NCBI GenBank assembly: GCA_905250885.1
Contig: CAJNOQ010000220.1
Coordinates: 1 to 62,221 of the forward strand
Direction of reading: 5' to 3'
DNA from: Didymodactylos carnosus
Lineage: Eukaryota > Rotifera > Eurotatoria > Philodinida > Philodinidae
Length of the DNA: 62,221 nt
Under the pieces are notes generated by a model. It searched no databases. It saw only the letters and a program-made list of their open reading frames with translations, and was not told where the DNA came from. The position numbers and the translations under genes were made by a program. Shown here in pieces: positions 1 to 11,168 of this stretch (positions are counted from its first letter, which is position 1; each line of letters opens with the position of its first letter).

Positions 1-55
<55 letters not shown>

Positions 56-90
56 CGCCCCCCCCGCCCCCCCGCCCCCCCCGCCGCGCC
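1..90. repeat. C-rich low-complexity run at the window edge
   Basis: The first 54 bases are pure C. Interspersed single G residues follow, up to about base 90, where normal AT-rich sequence begins. It cuts into the 5' side of the kinase gene. It does not look like a 6-base telomere repeat. A sequencing or assembly edge artefact is the simplest reading. Confidence 0.8.
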
Positions 91-125
91 TTATTAACAA
101 TTATTATAAATTATTTCTATTTTAG

Positions 126-1095
126 TACCATTGCTTTATTGGGAACAATTACAATGTTCTGCAAATCAGAATACAATTAGTATTATTTATATGGTGTTTC
201 CGTACTATAAAGTTTGTTTATCATATTATTAATATTTGTTTATTTTCTATTAAATCTATTTTAGGATGCTTCATTACACGATGCCTTAGCTATTAAAACA
301 AGATATACGGTGAGAACATTGATTAATTTATTTTTAAGTATATGTGAAGGAATTCAAACTATTCATGAAGCTCAAATGGCTCACAGGTCAGTGGTTTTTT
401 TAATATTTATTGATATATACACTATATCTAATTGTAATATCTAGGGATATTAAACCAAGTAATATCATGATGATTAGTAATACTAATTGTATATTGCTTG
501 ATTTTGGATCAATGACAACTTCAAAGATAAAAGTAAACACTCGACAAGAGTCTCAACAATGGCAGGTTAGTTTTACTCTTTATTGAAATTATGTACTATT
601 TCGACTCATTAATAAAGGATTGGGCTGCTGAAAATTGTTGTTTACAATACCGTGCTCCAGAACTGTTTCATATTGAGACAGGTAGTGTTATAACAGAAAA
701 AACAGGTGAGATGCCAACATATTGTTTTCATTATTCAAACGATATCTCTTGTTTTGGTTTTTTAATACACAAGATATATTCTCTTTGGGCTGCGTTTTGT
801 TTGCAATGCTTTTCGGACGCGGTAAATTAAATAGTTTAAAGTATTATATTATTATTATCTATAAACTCTATTTTAAGGTCCATTTGACAATGTTTATTCT
901 CGAGGTGATAGTGTGGCATTGGCTGTTACATCAGGAATAATCGAGGTGCCCAAAAGTCAAGCGTTAACATATCCAACTGAAATTGTCGAGTTAATGTTAC
1001 TTATGCTGCAAACGGATGCTGAAAAACGACCTACAATCTCTGATGTTATTGAAAAACTTCAAGATGTATCGCGTTTTACTATGGATCTAGTATAA
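126..1095 (+). CDS. STK16: STK16-like Ser/Thr kinase, 3' part (5' end missing)
   Basis: This is the C-terminal two-thirds of a protein kinase of the NAK family, closest in memory to STK16/MPSK1, a Golgi-associated, membrane-linked kinase. Exons I can place: 126-211, 265-386, 445-565, 618-705, 774-821 and 878-1095, all in one frame across GT-AG introns of 50-70 bp. Visible motifs are a hinge-like MVFPYYK, catalytic loop HRDIKPSN (split by an intron after R), LLDFGS for the DFG motif, DWAAENCCLQYRAPELF as the activation segment with APE, and DIFSLGCVLFAMLFGRGPFD in subdomain IX. DWAA, the absence of a typical activation-loop phosphosite and GDSVALAV are STK16-type signatures. The N-lobe (glycine loop, VAIK lysine) and N-terminal acylation site would lie before base 126 and are not in the window. 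AATAAA-like sequence lies about 70 bp after the stop. Confidence 0.88.
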
Positions 1096-2390
1096 ATCGA
1101 TTTTTAAGAGGCTTATTCTTTATTTACTAACCGTACTGTCATGGTGTACAATAATCTTTTTATAAAATAAACTTGTTATTTAATTCTTATTGAAATTAGA
1201 ATTTCTACTTCTGAAATAGTTTTAGCAACAGTTTGGCATTTTAAACTTTTTCATTATATACGAGTTTTCGAGAAATCTCTTGCAAAAATCTCTAAAGAGG
1301 TTTCCTCTTGGAAAAAGATGCTCCATAATCTTCTCTTTCCATATCAGAAAAACCCCGCTCTCTAGCTTTCACTATTCAAAAGTTATTCAAAAAATGGCTA
1401 TGGATTATGCTTTTTCTAAACGGGCAATAGTTAAAAAAAACCTTTTCCTTTCTTCTTTTGTATTCGCCGATTGTTGTCACCTGTTGAGAGGAAATATGAA
1501 CGGATACGATTTTATATCGGTCTTCGTTTTAATTGTTGAGGCAATAAAAGAAAAGAAAAGAAAAAGAATGATTTTTCTGATTAAACTCGAGAAATGCTTA
1601 AACGTTCTTTGAAATTTTTGAAACAATTTAAAATGTAAGTTATATTCATTGTTGTTCATTTCTATTATCTATATTAGTTTTGCGGAAGAAAAAATTAACG
1701 GTAATTAATGATCCAGAAAGCAGATCCGTTACAGTGTGTCATTTGTTGATTACTTCTGTAGTTACTTAACGGTGATTGTTTTCATTTTTTAACGTATAGG
1801 AGGGAAACATCTCTTTTAGTTTTTAGCGTTGAAGAGGGTGTGCAGAGATAGCAATATATTATTAACACTTACGTATACCAAAAAAAAGGTAAAATTGTTT
1901 GGATGACGAAAATGAATCTACTTTATACTAGCGACTAGTTGACCTATCGAAAATATTGACAAAGAATAAAAACAGATATATCTTGTTTAGTTAATTACTT
2001 CAATGTATTTAATTAGCAACTAGGCGATTAATATATATAAGTGAATTGTCATTTTGCAAATTGAATTCAGTTATCCATAGCTTAATAATTACTATATGAA
2101 TAATCAGTAAAAACTTCTAACATCAAGTAAATTTAATTATTTCAACTTGCAGGTAAGAGAGTGAGCAACAACGTTAATTTCAAACACTCATCCGAGCTTG
2201 CATGTAAATATTTTTCAATCGTAGCCGCATTTGAAAACACGTTTTATGTTATATTTAATCGCTCTGAAAATGCACCATTTGCTAGCGTTTAACCGCGGTT
2301 TTCCAAGATATGTTTAAACGCGTTTTTTGTTTTTATAAAAATATATTTTTAAAAAACTTTTTTATCAGTCGACGAGATTCGAGATTCAGT

Positions 2391-2500
2391 CCCGATTCGT
2401 CGAGACTTTATAGTATCGGCGGCTCACAGACATAGTTCGTCTTCCCGCCCAAAATGTTGTCGACGAGTCAGGAAAAAAATTAAGGCGTCGACGAATCGGG
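2391..2500. repeat. Short inverted repeat, CCCGATTCGTCGA
   Basis: CCCGATTCGTCGA at 2391-2403 is matched in reverse complement at 2488-2500, with further TCGACGA copies nearby. It could be the ends of a roughly 110-bp non-autonomous element nested in the larger repeat. No clear target duplication was seen. Confidence 0.45.
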
Positions 2501-3228
2501 AATACATCAGATTCGATCGCGGTACCTATGAATAAAAAGACACATTAAAAAGCATGCTCTACTTACCCACTCAACAATTAAGCTTGATGTTTGCGTTGTA
2601 CTGTGTCAATGGGTACTTTTAGATGAGTAAAGAATAATAAAATACATATTCGCCTAAAAATACTGCTCTGTAACCGAACAACGGTGAAGCAGATTATTAA
2701 AGAAGCATCATACATTTTTCCCCATGTATTGTTAGAGATGAGACTTTTTATGAACAGCAAACTGGCATCTGTTCAGAGTCGAAAAAAATTGATATTTAGG
2801 TGGCACATCTTATAAAAATACTTTTTTAACGTAACTCGTTTCCTTTCAAATTTCGTTAAAATAAGTTAATGCACAGATATTGCAATACTTATAAAAATCA
2901 TTTGATTATGTACAAGGTTTCTTTCTGTCTATAACAGCATTTAAGTAAACGAGAGGATTTATCAGGAATGTCCGGAAAAGGATAGTTACTAAAGCTCAAA
3001 GCACCACGAGATATTAGGCTATGGTTGGTTGGATTATAGAAGCTTTTTTGTTTATTCATATTTGCTTTGTTTATTTATTCAAGTAACTTGATAACCGTTT
3101 TAAAGTGTGCCAAGGGCAGCTAGAGTTTGCCTTTCTTTTTTTAGCAAAATAGAGTTTTCTCGGCCGTTACTCTACGTTTTCTTTTTTTCAAAAGGATTTT
3201 CACTCTGTTGAAACTTATTCACTTTACA

Positions 3229-3256
3229 CCGGTTTAGACCGGTTTAGACCGGTTAA
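3229..3256. repeat. Tandem 11-mer ACCGGTTTAG(A)
   Basis: Three head-to-tail copies of an ACCGGTTTAG unit lie here. Each is itself partly palindromic through ACCGGT. Too short to assign to an element. Confidence 0.6.
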
Positions 3257-6200
3257 GGCAGTAATTCCTGTCAGGGGATGTTATCTCGATTTTTGCGAAA
3301 AAAATTTAATATAGATATTTAATAAAGATATTCATCGGCTGTTGTGTTTTTCTTTCGCTGTTTCAGATTACTAATCGAAATGGAACGTTATCTTCTTTTT
3401 TAAATTAACAGCAGCCATAGACTAAATTTACGCATAAAATGTTGTGCTTTCGTCTGAAAGTGTAATTCGATAACATCATCTTTAAAAAAATCGAATGATC
3501 AGGCGCATCCATCTGAGAAATTTTTCATTATAACACTGTAATAGAACGCGTTTTATTGAATTAAATGTATTAGATCCGTCTTTTGCGCGTCAGCGACACT
3601 CCGCAGAAAACACGTTAAGACGCGTCTGACAAATTTTTCGTGAGAAAGAAACGGCTTTAAAACGCGTTTTTTGTTTGTTTAAAAATTGCCGAACGCGTTT
3701 AAACGCCACTTATTGGAACGCGTTTTGACGCGTCTGACAAATTTTAGTTGAAAAAACGCGGTAAGACACGTTTCGTTTACTCAAGTTTATCAGGAGCGTC
3801 TCTTCTTGGCGCATTTCGAAGCGTCTCAGAAATTTCTCGTGATAAATTGGATTAAGATGCGTTTTGTTTTATTAAGGAATCCCGGGTGCGTCTAAGCGTG
3901 TCGTGCTGTGATGCGTTTTAACGCGTTTGAGAAAATTTTCTTGACAAAAACGTGCTGAGAACAGTCTTTTAAGACGCTGTGAATTTACATAGGCTATGTT
4001 TCTTCTTAAAAACACTTTCGCTCATGAATTTTTGAAGTTATCATACAGCCACAGTCAAAATCATTAGCTAACATCTCTGATATAAAGCCAGTAGTTTCTT
4101 GTATTTAAGAATGCATCAATGGAACACGATAGTTTTTAAACAAGTTATCTCAACTAATCATCGAATGTTAAGTTTCTACAAAATTCACCCGTATTCCAGA
4201 CTCGTGCTATGGAATGTTTTTATTTTATTTGCTTTCAATTTAAAAAAATTTTTTTTAAACATACAGAAGTACAGTACATACTTGATAAACTTTTTGTTAT
4301 AGTTTTCTTATTTTGTGGATTCACATCGTAAAACGGCTGTTGAAACGTAGATAGATGATGCATAAAGAATTTATAGTTTCCATAAAATAACTCTAATAAA
4401 AAAAAGTGAATAAAAAATATTTCAACATTCATTTTGTCAGCGAATAATCTTTTTAATCAGACGTAGCTTTCTTCGATTAGTCATGCATTATACTGATCTA
4501 CATTGATCATGTATTTATTATTTTTCTCTTTGATATAAACTTTATTTAATAGTTTAATTTTTCTCTTCAGATGCTATCCGGAATTATCATAAGAAAAATT
4601 TATTTTGGTTAGTATATCATACTTCTAATGGAAATCAGTTTATTCTAAAACGTAATTTTCCCCCGCGAATATTAAACGTGATTGTTGTTTAATGATAGTG
4701 TCCTGATACTAAAGAATGATGAAAATTAATAAACGCACAACCGATCCATTTACGATCGACAACTAATTATGCACATCGTACTTGAAACTCGTATACTTTT
4801 GAAGTAAAACATTTATTATGAAGCATTGCTAACTTATAGTGTACTCAAGGGAAAACAGTCTTTTTGATTTGACTTAATTCTTCATAGTAATTATAGTAAT
4901 ATTCTCTGTGAGAGACAGGTGTTCGTAAAGGATTAGATTACTTTGACACTTGGGGAACAAAGTCGTTCATATTAAAATCTCTCTATTTCAATTGAATAAA
5001 AGATTCTCGTCATTCATCTCTTCACTTGTACTCAGAACTGCAAGTTGCTGGTAAAAAGCCTTGAAAGATTATTATAAACTTTTAGTTTATTGTATGATTG
5101 AATCTGGTGAAGTCCTGTCATTCAATTGTATCGGCTACTATACCGTTATTTCACTCAAATTTTAGTAGAAACTGACTCGAATTAGTGAGTTACGGAATAT
5201 ATATGGATAGTTTGAAAATTATTAAAAAAAAATTATTTGCCCCCTCTTTTTCTTTGAAAGATTGTGCACGACAAACTGAAATGAGAATGGGATGAGATCG
5301 ATTCAAAAAGAATTTTAATAACATTTCTTCCGAAAATGCACTATTCTAATTTTCTTTATCAATTCATTAATTTAAGGAATTTCGAGATTAGTAGAAACGC
5401 GAAGAAAAACTTAAAAAAGAATTTAGCCATCGTCAATCGGTCGATTGATATACAGCTCTACTCATACTCTATTAAATAATTGGAAAAACATATTATATTT
5501 AAAAATGTAAGCAATGTTTTACTTAGAAAAATTGATTACGAAAGAAGAAGAAAAGAAAAAACTGTTAAACTTCATGTATTTTATTTAAAATTTGAATATA
5601 TATTATGACTAAAAAAATAGCTGACTTAGCACGGCATGTTCATCAGGACACTAAAACATTTTAAATAAAATTCATTTATAATAAATTCGATCACACGAAA
5701 TAAAAATATTTAAACTTATTAAGATTAATAAATATTCGTCGGTTTTGTCACGCTAATATATTCAGCGAATAACATTACACAACATATTATTCGATCAATG
5801 ACAAAATTGTTTTCTACTCTATAGCAATACCAAATTATGAAGGTAAGTCGATCCTTTTGGACTATATTGATTGATCGAAGGATCTCTTTCTTCTATATAG
5901 AAAAATTTTTCTACATCTTGTTAGTACTTGAGTAAGACAAAACTTTCAGAAATTGAAGGTCATAATATGAATTAGCTATGGTAGAAATTTGAATACTCAA
6001 ACTTTTGAGAGTTATGGGATGAATAGATTGAGGATAGGGATGTATCATTTACTTTATTTATCCGTTACTTTTTCGTAGAAAAGTAAATGATTTATTTACA
6101 TTTAGTTTAGGAAGTGATGATACGTTAAACATTTAGTATTTATTTAAGTAATAGTAAATGAATCGTTTACTTTACTGTATTTTTCCAAGTTTTTTCGCTT

Positions 6201-6621
6201 CACCTTCTTAACAGTGTTTGTTTTATCACTTGGAAACAAAGGTAAAGTAAGTCCTCTAAGCAAGAGACAAAAATCTCAAGGTTTTTTCATAAGAACCACA
6301 GAAATCGGGGATACTTCAGATGACTCTAGTCACGTACGTGTAAAAGTTGGTGCAGACGATCTTTGAAAGTCGTCTTCATCCCCTTTTAGGGCACACATCT
6401 CAAGTTGGAAGTCTTAAAATTCGCTCTTTTTCTCAATAACGGAAGTGAAAGTAAAAAAGTCGTATGCTTGATTTTCAAACAAAAAAATGTATGGTCATTT
6501 GTGGGATCGTCGCGGAGAAGTAAGAATTTTACAAAAGCGAGACTATGTTCCGGAAATAATATGAAACAAGTTTGAACGTCAGATAATAAACAATGAAGAG
6601 AAGTTTTTGACTATCAGATGC

Positions 6622-7363
6622 TACACTGTAAAAAATAAAGTGCTACAAAAAGTGTTTTTTATGAAAACTGTTTGTCTATAAAGCGCATGGCTAAACATAG
6701 CCCTTTCAGGTATAGAGAAAATAAATCACTTTTGATCTGCTGTAAACTAGAACACTTCGTGAAAAAACACACTTTCAAAGTGATTGCAAAGAGAGCATTT
6801 TTAAAAATGTATAGTAGAAAGATGCTTTTGAAGTAACCCAAGAGAAAACACTGTGACAAACAGTGTGACATGAAGCATTTTTTTGAAAAGACACTCTTTA
6901 AAGTCATGTTGACAAGTCATTCACCTCTTTTATTTTGCTATTACTATTAATATATATGTAACGCTGATTTTCTTCGAATAACTTAGAAATTTTTCTCTTG
7001 AATGACTATCCAAGTCATCGAAGCTTGTCTCGAAGAAGTAGCCTTAGCCTATGGATTAGTATCAGACTTTTGAGACTGGTACTAAGAATAGTTCCATGGT
7101 TCAAAGAAACCAAAAATTAACAAAATTAGAAAATCATATTTATAAGTTTATAATCAAATATAATGAAATTCAACAAATGTCGTTCGAAAAGGTGGCCTAG
7201 AGAAGAGTTCTTTCAAAAGCGATCCCCTGTGGCGCTTGCAAGTGGTTTTCTTTAAAGCACTTTTCAATGTGTTCTCCAGTCCGGCACTTCAAAAGCACGG
7301 CAAAACAAAACCGCTACAAATAGGATCAGCACCACCAGAGAGCGCTTTCTTTTTTACAGTGTA
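6622..7363. mobile_element. TIR element flanked by TA, TIR CACTGTAAAAAA
   Basis: The left end CTACACTGTAAAAAATAAAG and the right end, whose reverse complement is CTACACTGTAAAAAAGAAAG, match over about 23 bp with a few differences. Each is bordered by TA, as expected for a Tc1/mariner-type TA target duplication. The element is about 740 bp. Its interior is rich in GTGCTT/AAAGCAC-like short repeats and carries no transposase frame. It is best read as a non-autonomous Tc1/mariner-like element. Confidence 0.65.
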
Positions 7364-7664
7364 GGATGCAACACCATCATCATACTCATTCTCACTCGTC
7401 AGTGGTCGAAGCAACAGAATGGTTATATCCTGAAATACTAGAATAATTTGAAGAGTATTCTCTTTTCGAGTATATTCGTTTAAACCATAGAACGATAAGT
7501 TAATGAATCTTGTTATATATCGCATCTTGTTTTAAAGTCGTACCGTAATCACCACTGTGGAAAGAAAGTTGACTTGGATAGATTAAAATTTCATGGATAA
7601 TAGAGCTGACATAGTTGGTTTCGTTCGGCGTTTCTCACAGACCTCTAGCGATCAAACTCTGATA

Positions 7665-8200
7665 AATCAGCTCTACAAGTGTCACGCTTTCTCATTCAGC
7701 AGCGATTTTCAAGGTTGCCAGTTTGTAGATCGAATCCAATGACTTGTATCGATAAATTCTTTGACTATCGGATGAGTTTCGACGGAATTGTAAATATTTC
7801 AACAGATTAGATCTTGATGAGTGATTCGAGATAAACAACGATAATGAATTCAGTGAGAAATTGGAGGCAACGATAAAGATAAATGTAATAATGAATTGTT
7901 TCCAACTCAAACTCTAGTCTTATACGCTCCTTTAGCATTTCTAAACTCGTTTCAAACCTCTATAATATAAACTTTTATGCTATTCTTTTATTTTTCCAGT
8001 AGCACCGCTTCGGGCGAGATTATTCTCATCAGGATCTAAACTTGAAATATTTAATTACAATTCTGTCGAAACTCATCCGATAGTCAAAGAATTTATCGAT
8101 ACAAGTCACTAAATTTGATCTACAAACTGATAATTTTGAAAATCACTACTGAGCAAAAAAGTGTGACATTTGTCGAGTTGATCTACCAGCACCGTTAACT
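7665..8200. mobile_element. Fold-back element, arms of about 160 bp
   Basis: The arm at about 7665-7826 is repeated in reverse complement at about 8028-8200. The central block, around GACTATCGGATGAGTTTCGA at 7781-7800, is nearly identical in both. The outer parts have diverged with small gaps. The roughly 200-bp spacer has no open frame of note. It ends about 120 bp before the receptor gene's likely 5' acceptor. No transposase is present. Confidence 0.72.
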
Positions 8201-8324
8201 ATGTATGTCTATATGTCTTTTATTCAAAAAGTGGTTACACAACTGAAAGGAATTTTCTCGTGAATCTTCTATTATCTGAATATCTTTGAATTGAAAATCT
8301 CGTTCAATTATAGTATTTGATTTT

Positions 8325-8326
8325 AG
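8325..8326 (+). promoter_or_regulatory. Candidate splice (trans-splice) acceptor upstream of the 7TM gene
   Basis: TTTGATTTTAG ends at 8326, 23 bases before the ATG at 8350, in an otherwise intronless gene. This placement suits a spliced-leader acceptor, or the 3' end of a 5' UTR intron. A short out-of-frame upstream ATG lies between. Confidence 0.45.
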
Positions 8327-8349
8327 CTAAATGAATAAAACGTCAAACT

Positions 8350-10005
8350 ATGTACAATTTGACATTTGTTGATGTTGAAGAAATACTTATTAATTCTACA
8401 TCCATTTATCATCTTCTATCAAGTTTTATTATCTCTGTATTATTTTCAATTTTAATTTTATTTTGGTTATATTTTCGTTCTAAATCATTAACACCATGTA
8501 TCATTCCATTTATATACGCATTATTATTCTATGATCTTTTACAATTATCTTCTATACTTGTTATTAAATATAATATTTATACAAAATCTGATTTTACTTA
8601 TGGTTTAATATGTCGTTTTGTCGACTATGTCAAATCATCGGCAGAATCTGGTAGTTTAATGACATTAATTCTATTATTTATTATACGTCGAAAACAAATT
8701 AGATATTACTATTCTCATTATCATCTTGATTCAAGTACAATTTATTCAAAAATAATAGTATTTTTTTGTCTACTATTTATTGTATATATTCATAACTGGT
8801 TAACTCATCTAAAAGAAGATAATATTTTCTTAGTAAAATATATTGAAGATAATCAACATTGGCATCCATACATTTATTTAATTACCAAATCATCAAATAC
8901 TATTGATATTAAATTTGATACAAGAGTACGTTTTTTAAATGATTTGTATTTATATGCACAAGAAAAATCTCATAATTATAGTCACTTAAATTCGATAACA
9001 ATCTTACCAAAAAATGAGAATGAAAATATGATTGTTTCATCTGATAAAGGTTCAATGCAAATATTTATTAAATTTCCAATTTCTATATTAAAAAGTAAAT
9101 ATTCTACAACAGAAACGTCTACAATAGTACAGATAAAATCAAAAATTCAAAACTATAATAATTCATTAAGTAATATTACTAATGTGACAGATAATATTCG
9201 TCTCTCTGTATTATTACCATCATCCTATCGTGTATTAAGATGTACATATTATCAACCTTATTTAACATTAATAATTATTTCAACATTTCTACATTCAATA
9301 TTTTATTTTATATTAATTATAGTTACTCTTTGGAAAACAAACAATTTAATATATTTGACCATACGAAAAAGTAACAATATAAAATATTTATCAACAAAAT
9401 CAATATATAATGGAATACAAACAAAAAAACAGTCAAAAACATATTTAAAAGAAAGATTAAATTCAATAATCTTATCAAAACGAACAATAAAATCAAGAAA
9501 TCAACATAGAATAATTCAACATCTTTTACAATTAAAATATTTATTATATATTCATACATTCTTCATTTTACTTCGTTTAATCTATGTTTGTATACTAAAT
9601 ATGACATTGTTCTTCTCATTAGTTCCATTTTCATATAATTATCTAAAATTTATTTTTCAATTATTATTCATTTTATCATGTTATTCGATACCATTGAGAA
9701 TTATATCATTAGTTATCTATTTACTCTATCAAACATATTCTCATCAATTGACAATTATTTATTATTATTTAACACAAAAAAAATTAAAATTTTCTTGTCA
9801 ATGTGAAAAAGTATGTTTAAAGAGAATAGTTAAAATTGAATTAGCACCATTTATCAACAATACAAATATACATACAACAGAAAAATCAGTAATACGTGAA
9901 ATAACTGAAGAAGAAAATTTATCATTTCAAATAGACAAAATTAACTATAGAGTAACAGAGTTAAGGACAAACATAGAAAGAGTAGAAAGAGTATCAAATG
10001 TATGA
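8350..10005 (+). CDS. Orphan seven-transmembrane receptor with a very long second extracellular loop
   Basis: An intronless 551-residue membrane protein. Hydrophobic segments at about 21-42, 49-73, 87-111, 132-150, 304-327, 398-420 and 432-455 give seven helices with the N-terminus (N-glycosylation sites NLT, NST) outside. Cys88 at the start of helix 3 and Cys298 just before helix 5 are placed like the disulphide pair of rhodopsin-like GPCRs. The loop between helices 4 and 5 is about 150 residues and contains several NxS/T sites. The loop between helices 5 and 6 is about 70 residues and basic. After helix 7 a short cluster, SCQCEKVC (residues 482-489), could be palmitoylated. The usual DRY, NPxxY and CWxP motifs are not evident; helix 3 is followed by IIRRK. 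I therefore call a divergent, lineage-specific GPCR-like protein. Ligand and signalling are unknown. Confidence 0.6.
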   Translation: MYNLTFVDVEEILINSTSIYHLLSSFIISVLFSILILFWLYFRSKSLTPCIIPFIYALLFYDLLQLSSILVIKYNIYTKSDFTYGLICRFVDYVKSSAESGSLMTLILLFIIRRKQIRYYYSHYHLDSSTIYSKIIVFFCLLFIVYIHNWLTHLKEDNIFLVKYIEDNQHWHPYIYLITKSSNTIDIKFDTRVRFLNDLYLYAQEKSHNYSHLNSITILPKNENENMIVSSDKGSMQIFIKFPISILKSKYSTTETSTIVQIKSKIQNYNNSLSNITNVTDNIRLSVLLPSSYRVLRCTYYQPYLTLIIISTFLHSIFYFILIIVTLWKTNNLIYLTIRKSNNIKYLSTKSIYNGIQTKKQSKTYLKERLNSIILSKRTIKSRNQHRIIQHLLQLKYLLYIHTFFILLRLIYVCILNMTLFFSLVPFSYNYLKFIFQLLFILSCYSIPLRIISLVIYLLYQTYSHQLTIIYYYLTQKKLKFSCQCEKVCLKRIVKIELAPFINNTNIHTTEKSVIREITEEENLSFQIDKINYRVTELRTNIERVERVSNV

Positions 10006-11168
10006 GAACACAGACATTTTATGATTAAATCGAGTGATGATGTAATGAAAAATTCATTCAGTTCATTGTACCAATTTAGAATCGGTCAAAATAAAAAACT
10101 ATGCAAAGAATTTTTTTAAAATCAATGAACGATCAGAATCAAATAAGTCTTCCCTTATTTACATCATTGGATAACACAAATTCCTTCTTCCATACGCCCC
10201 GTCACACTTTTCTCTTGTCCGTGTTTAAAAATAAATGACGTAGATAGTTTAAATTGTTAATGCTATTCTTGCAAACAAGGGGGGGAAAAGCACTTTTTTT
10301 AGTATAACACCTTTTCGACACCCCATACTAACGATTTAATCTATCAATAACGTTCTCGCTCCGTAAAAGTTCAACATAGTAGTGAATAGGTAAAAAGATC
10401 GAATCCGATCATGAACTATTTTGGGATTATGTTGCTTCCATTTGAATTAAAAGTAAAGTATTATTAGCCTTCGTAGCATTATGATGCAAATGCAGTTAAA
10501 CTTTCTTCTCCAAGTTTATTCGTAGACAAAGGGATCCGTGCACAGGGCTGTCCAGAAGCGGTTAGGATTGGGGAAGGGGAGGAGGACGACAGTTCGAAAC
10601 CGTACAGAACGCAAGACAAATTTTCAGGATGAAGGTCAACCTCCGCCGGCTTTCCCCTTCCTGCTTGCAAGTATAACTTAGAAGAATTAAAAATCGAAAA
10701 ATATTCAGTAGAAACTTTTTTATGAGACCAATGATTTAGGATATTCACACAGCTCTAGCTATATGATTACTCAGTGAAATAGTCGAGAGAATCTTCTTTA
10801 TCTCTTTTTCTATCGATTACTGTTGACTGAAGTAGAGTAATGTAATGTTCATCTTCGCAAACAAAAGAGTAACATTTCACAAACCACACATCTCCCAAAC
10901 TATATACAAAAAAAGTTTATATAAAATACATTCAAGCCCAGTTACACATACACACGACACACCAAGAGAAAAAAACTTTCTAAACAATATATGTAAATAT
11001 ATATATATTATATCTCACAGCTATAAAAATAGGAAGTATTCTATGATATATTTGGAATTTTATAGAAAACAAATAAAAACAGATGTAAGAAAAATATTCA
11101 ATATGAACATAATATAAAAAACAAACAAAATGGCACCAGAGAAGCAAAAAAAATGAATTTATCAGTGT
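10006..11168. other. Intergenic, no gene recognised
   Basis: AT-rich sequence between the tails of the convergent 7TM and CEP104 genes. It includes a G/C-richer patch at about 10550-10670. Open frames on either strand, such as 10479-10748 (-) and 10845-11117 (+), show no domain and no splice support. Confidence 0.6.

Larger units (their letters stand above)
2201..3990. repeat. CATGTAAAT-ended element with internal ACGCGT-rich repeats (long copy)
   Basis: The left edge reads CATGTAAATATTTTTCAATC and the right edge GAATTTACAT, the same edges as the copy at 38212-38459. Inside 3540-3980 a degenerate unit recurs several times: (A)ACGCGTTT, GACGCGTCTGACAAATTTT, then TCGTGAGAAA-like sequence. The 2340-3540 part does not share this pattern and may be an insertion, so this could be two partial copies. 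No protein-coding capacity is visible. Confidence 0.55.
1096..6620. other. Gene-poor region with repeat debris
   Basis: No coding region with conserved motifs was found. Open frames here are under 111 codons, lack recognisable domains and are probably chance. The stretch contains GTCGACGA-type palindromic sequence near 2370-2510, a tandem 11-bp repeat near 3230, the large ACGCGT-rich element at 2201-3990, and plain AT-rich sequence from about 4000 to 6600. Confidence 0.6.

Noticed and set aside
1-90. Telomere repeat
   Set aside because: The C run has no regular 6-7 base period, so it does not match a telomeric array.
1280-1612. 110-codon plus-strand frame after STK16
   Set aside because: No motif, start is not ATG, and it lies beyond the kinase stop and a likely poly-A signal.
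8350-10005. Reading the 7TM protein as an ion channel or transporter
   Set aside because: Seven helices with the helix 3/loop 2 Cys pair fit a GPCR-like fold better. No pore or transporter signature was visible.
10560-10620. Possible tRNA from a GTTCGAAACC-like B-box at about 10590
   Set aside because: No matching acceptor stem, A-box or anticodon arm could be placed around it.
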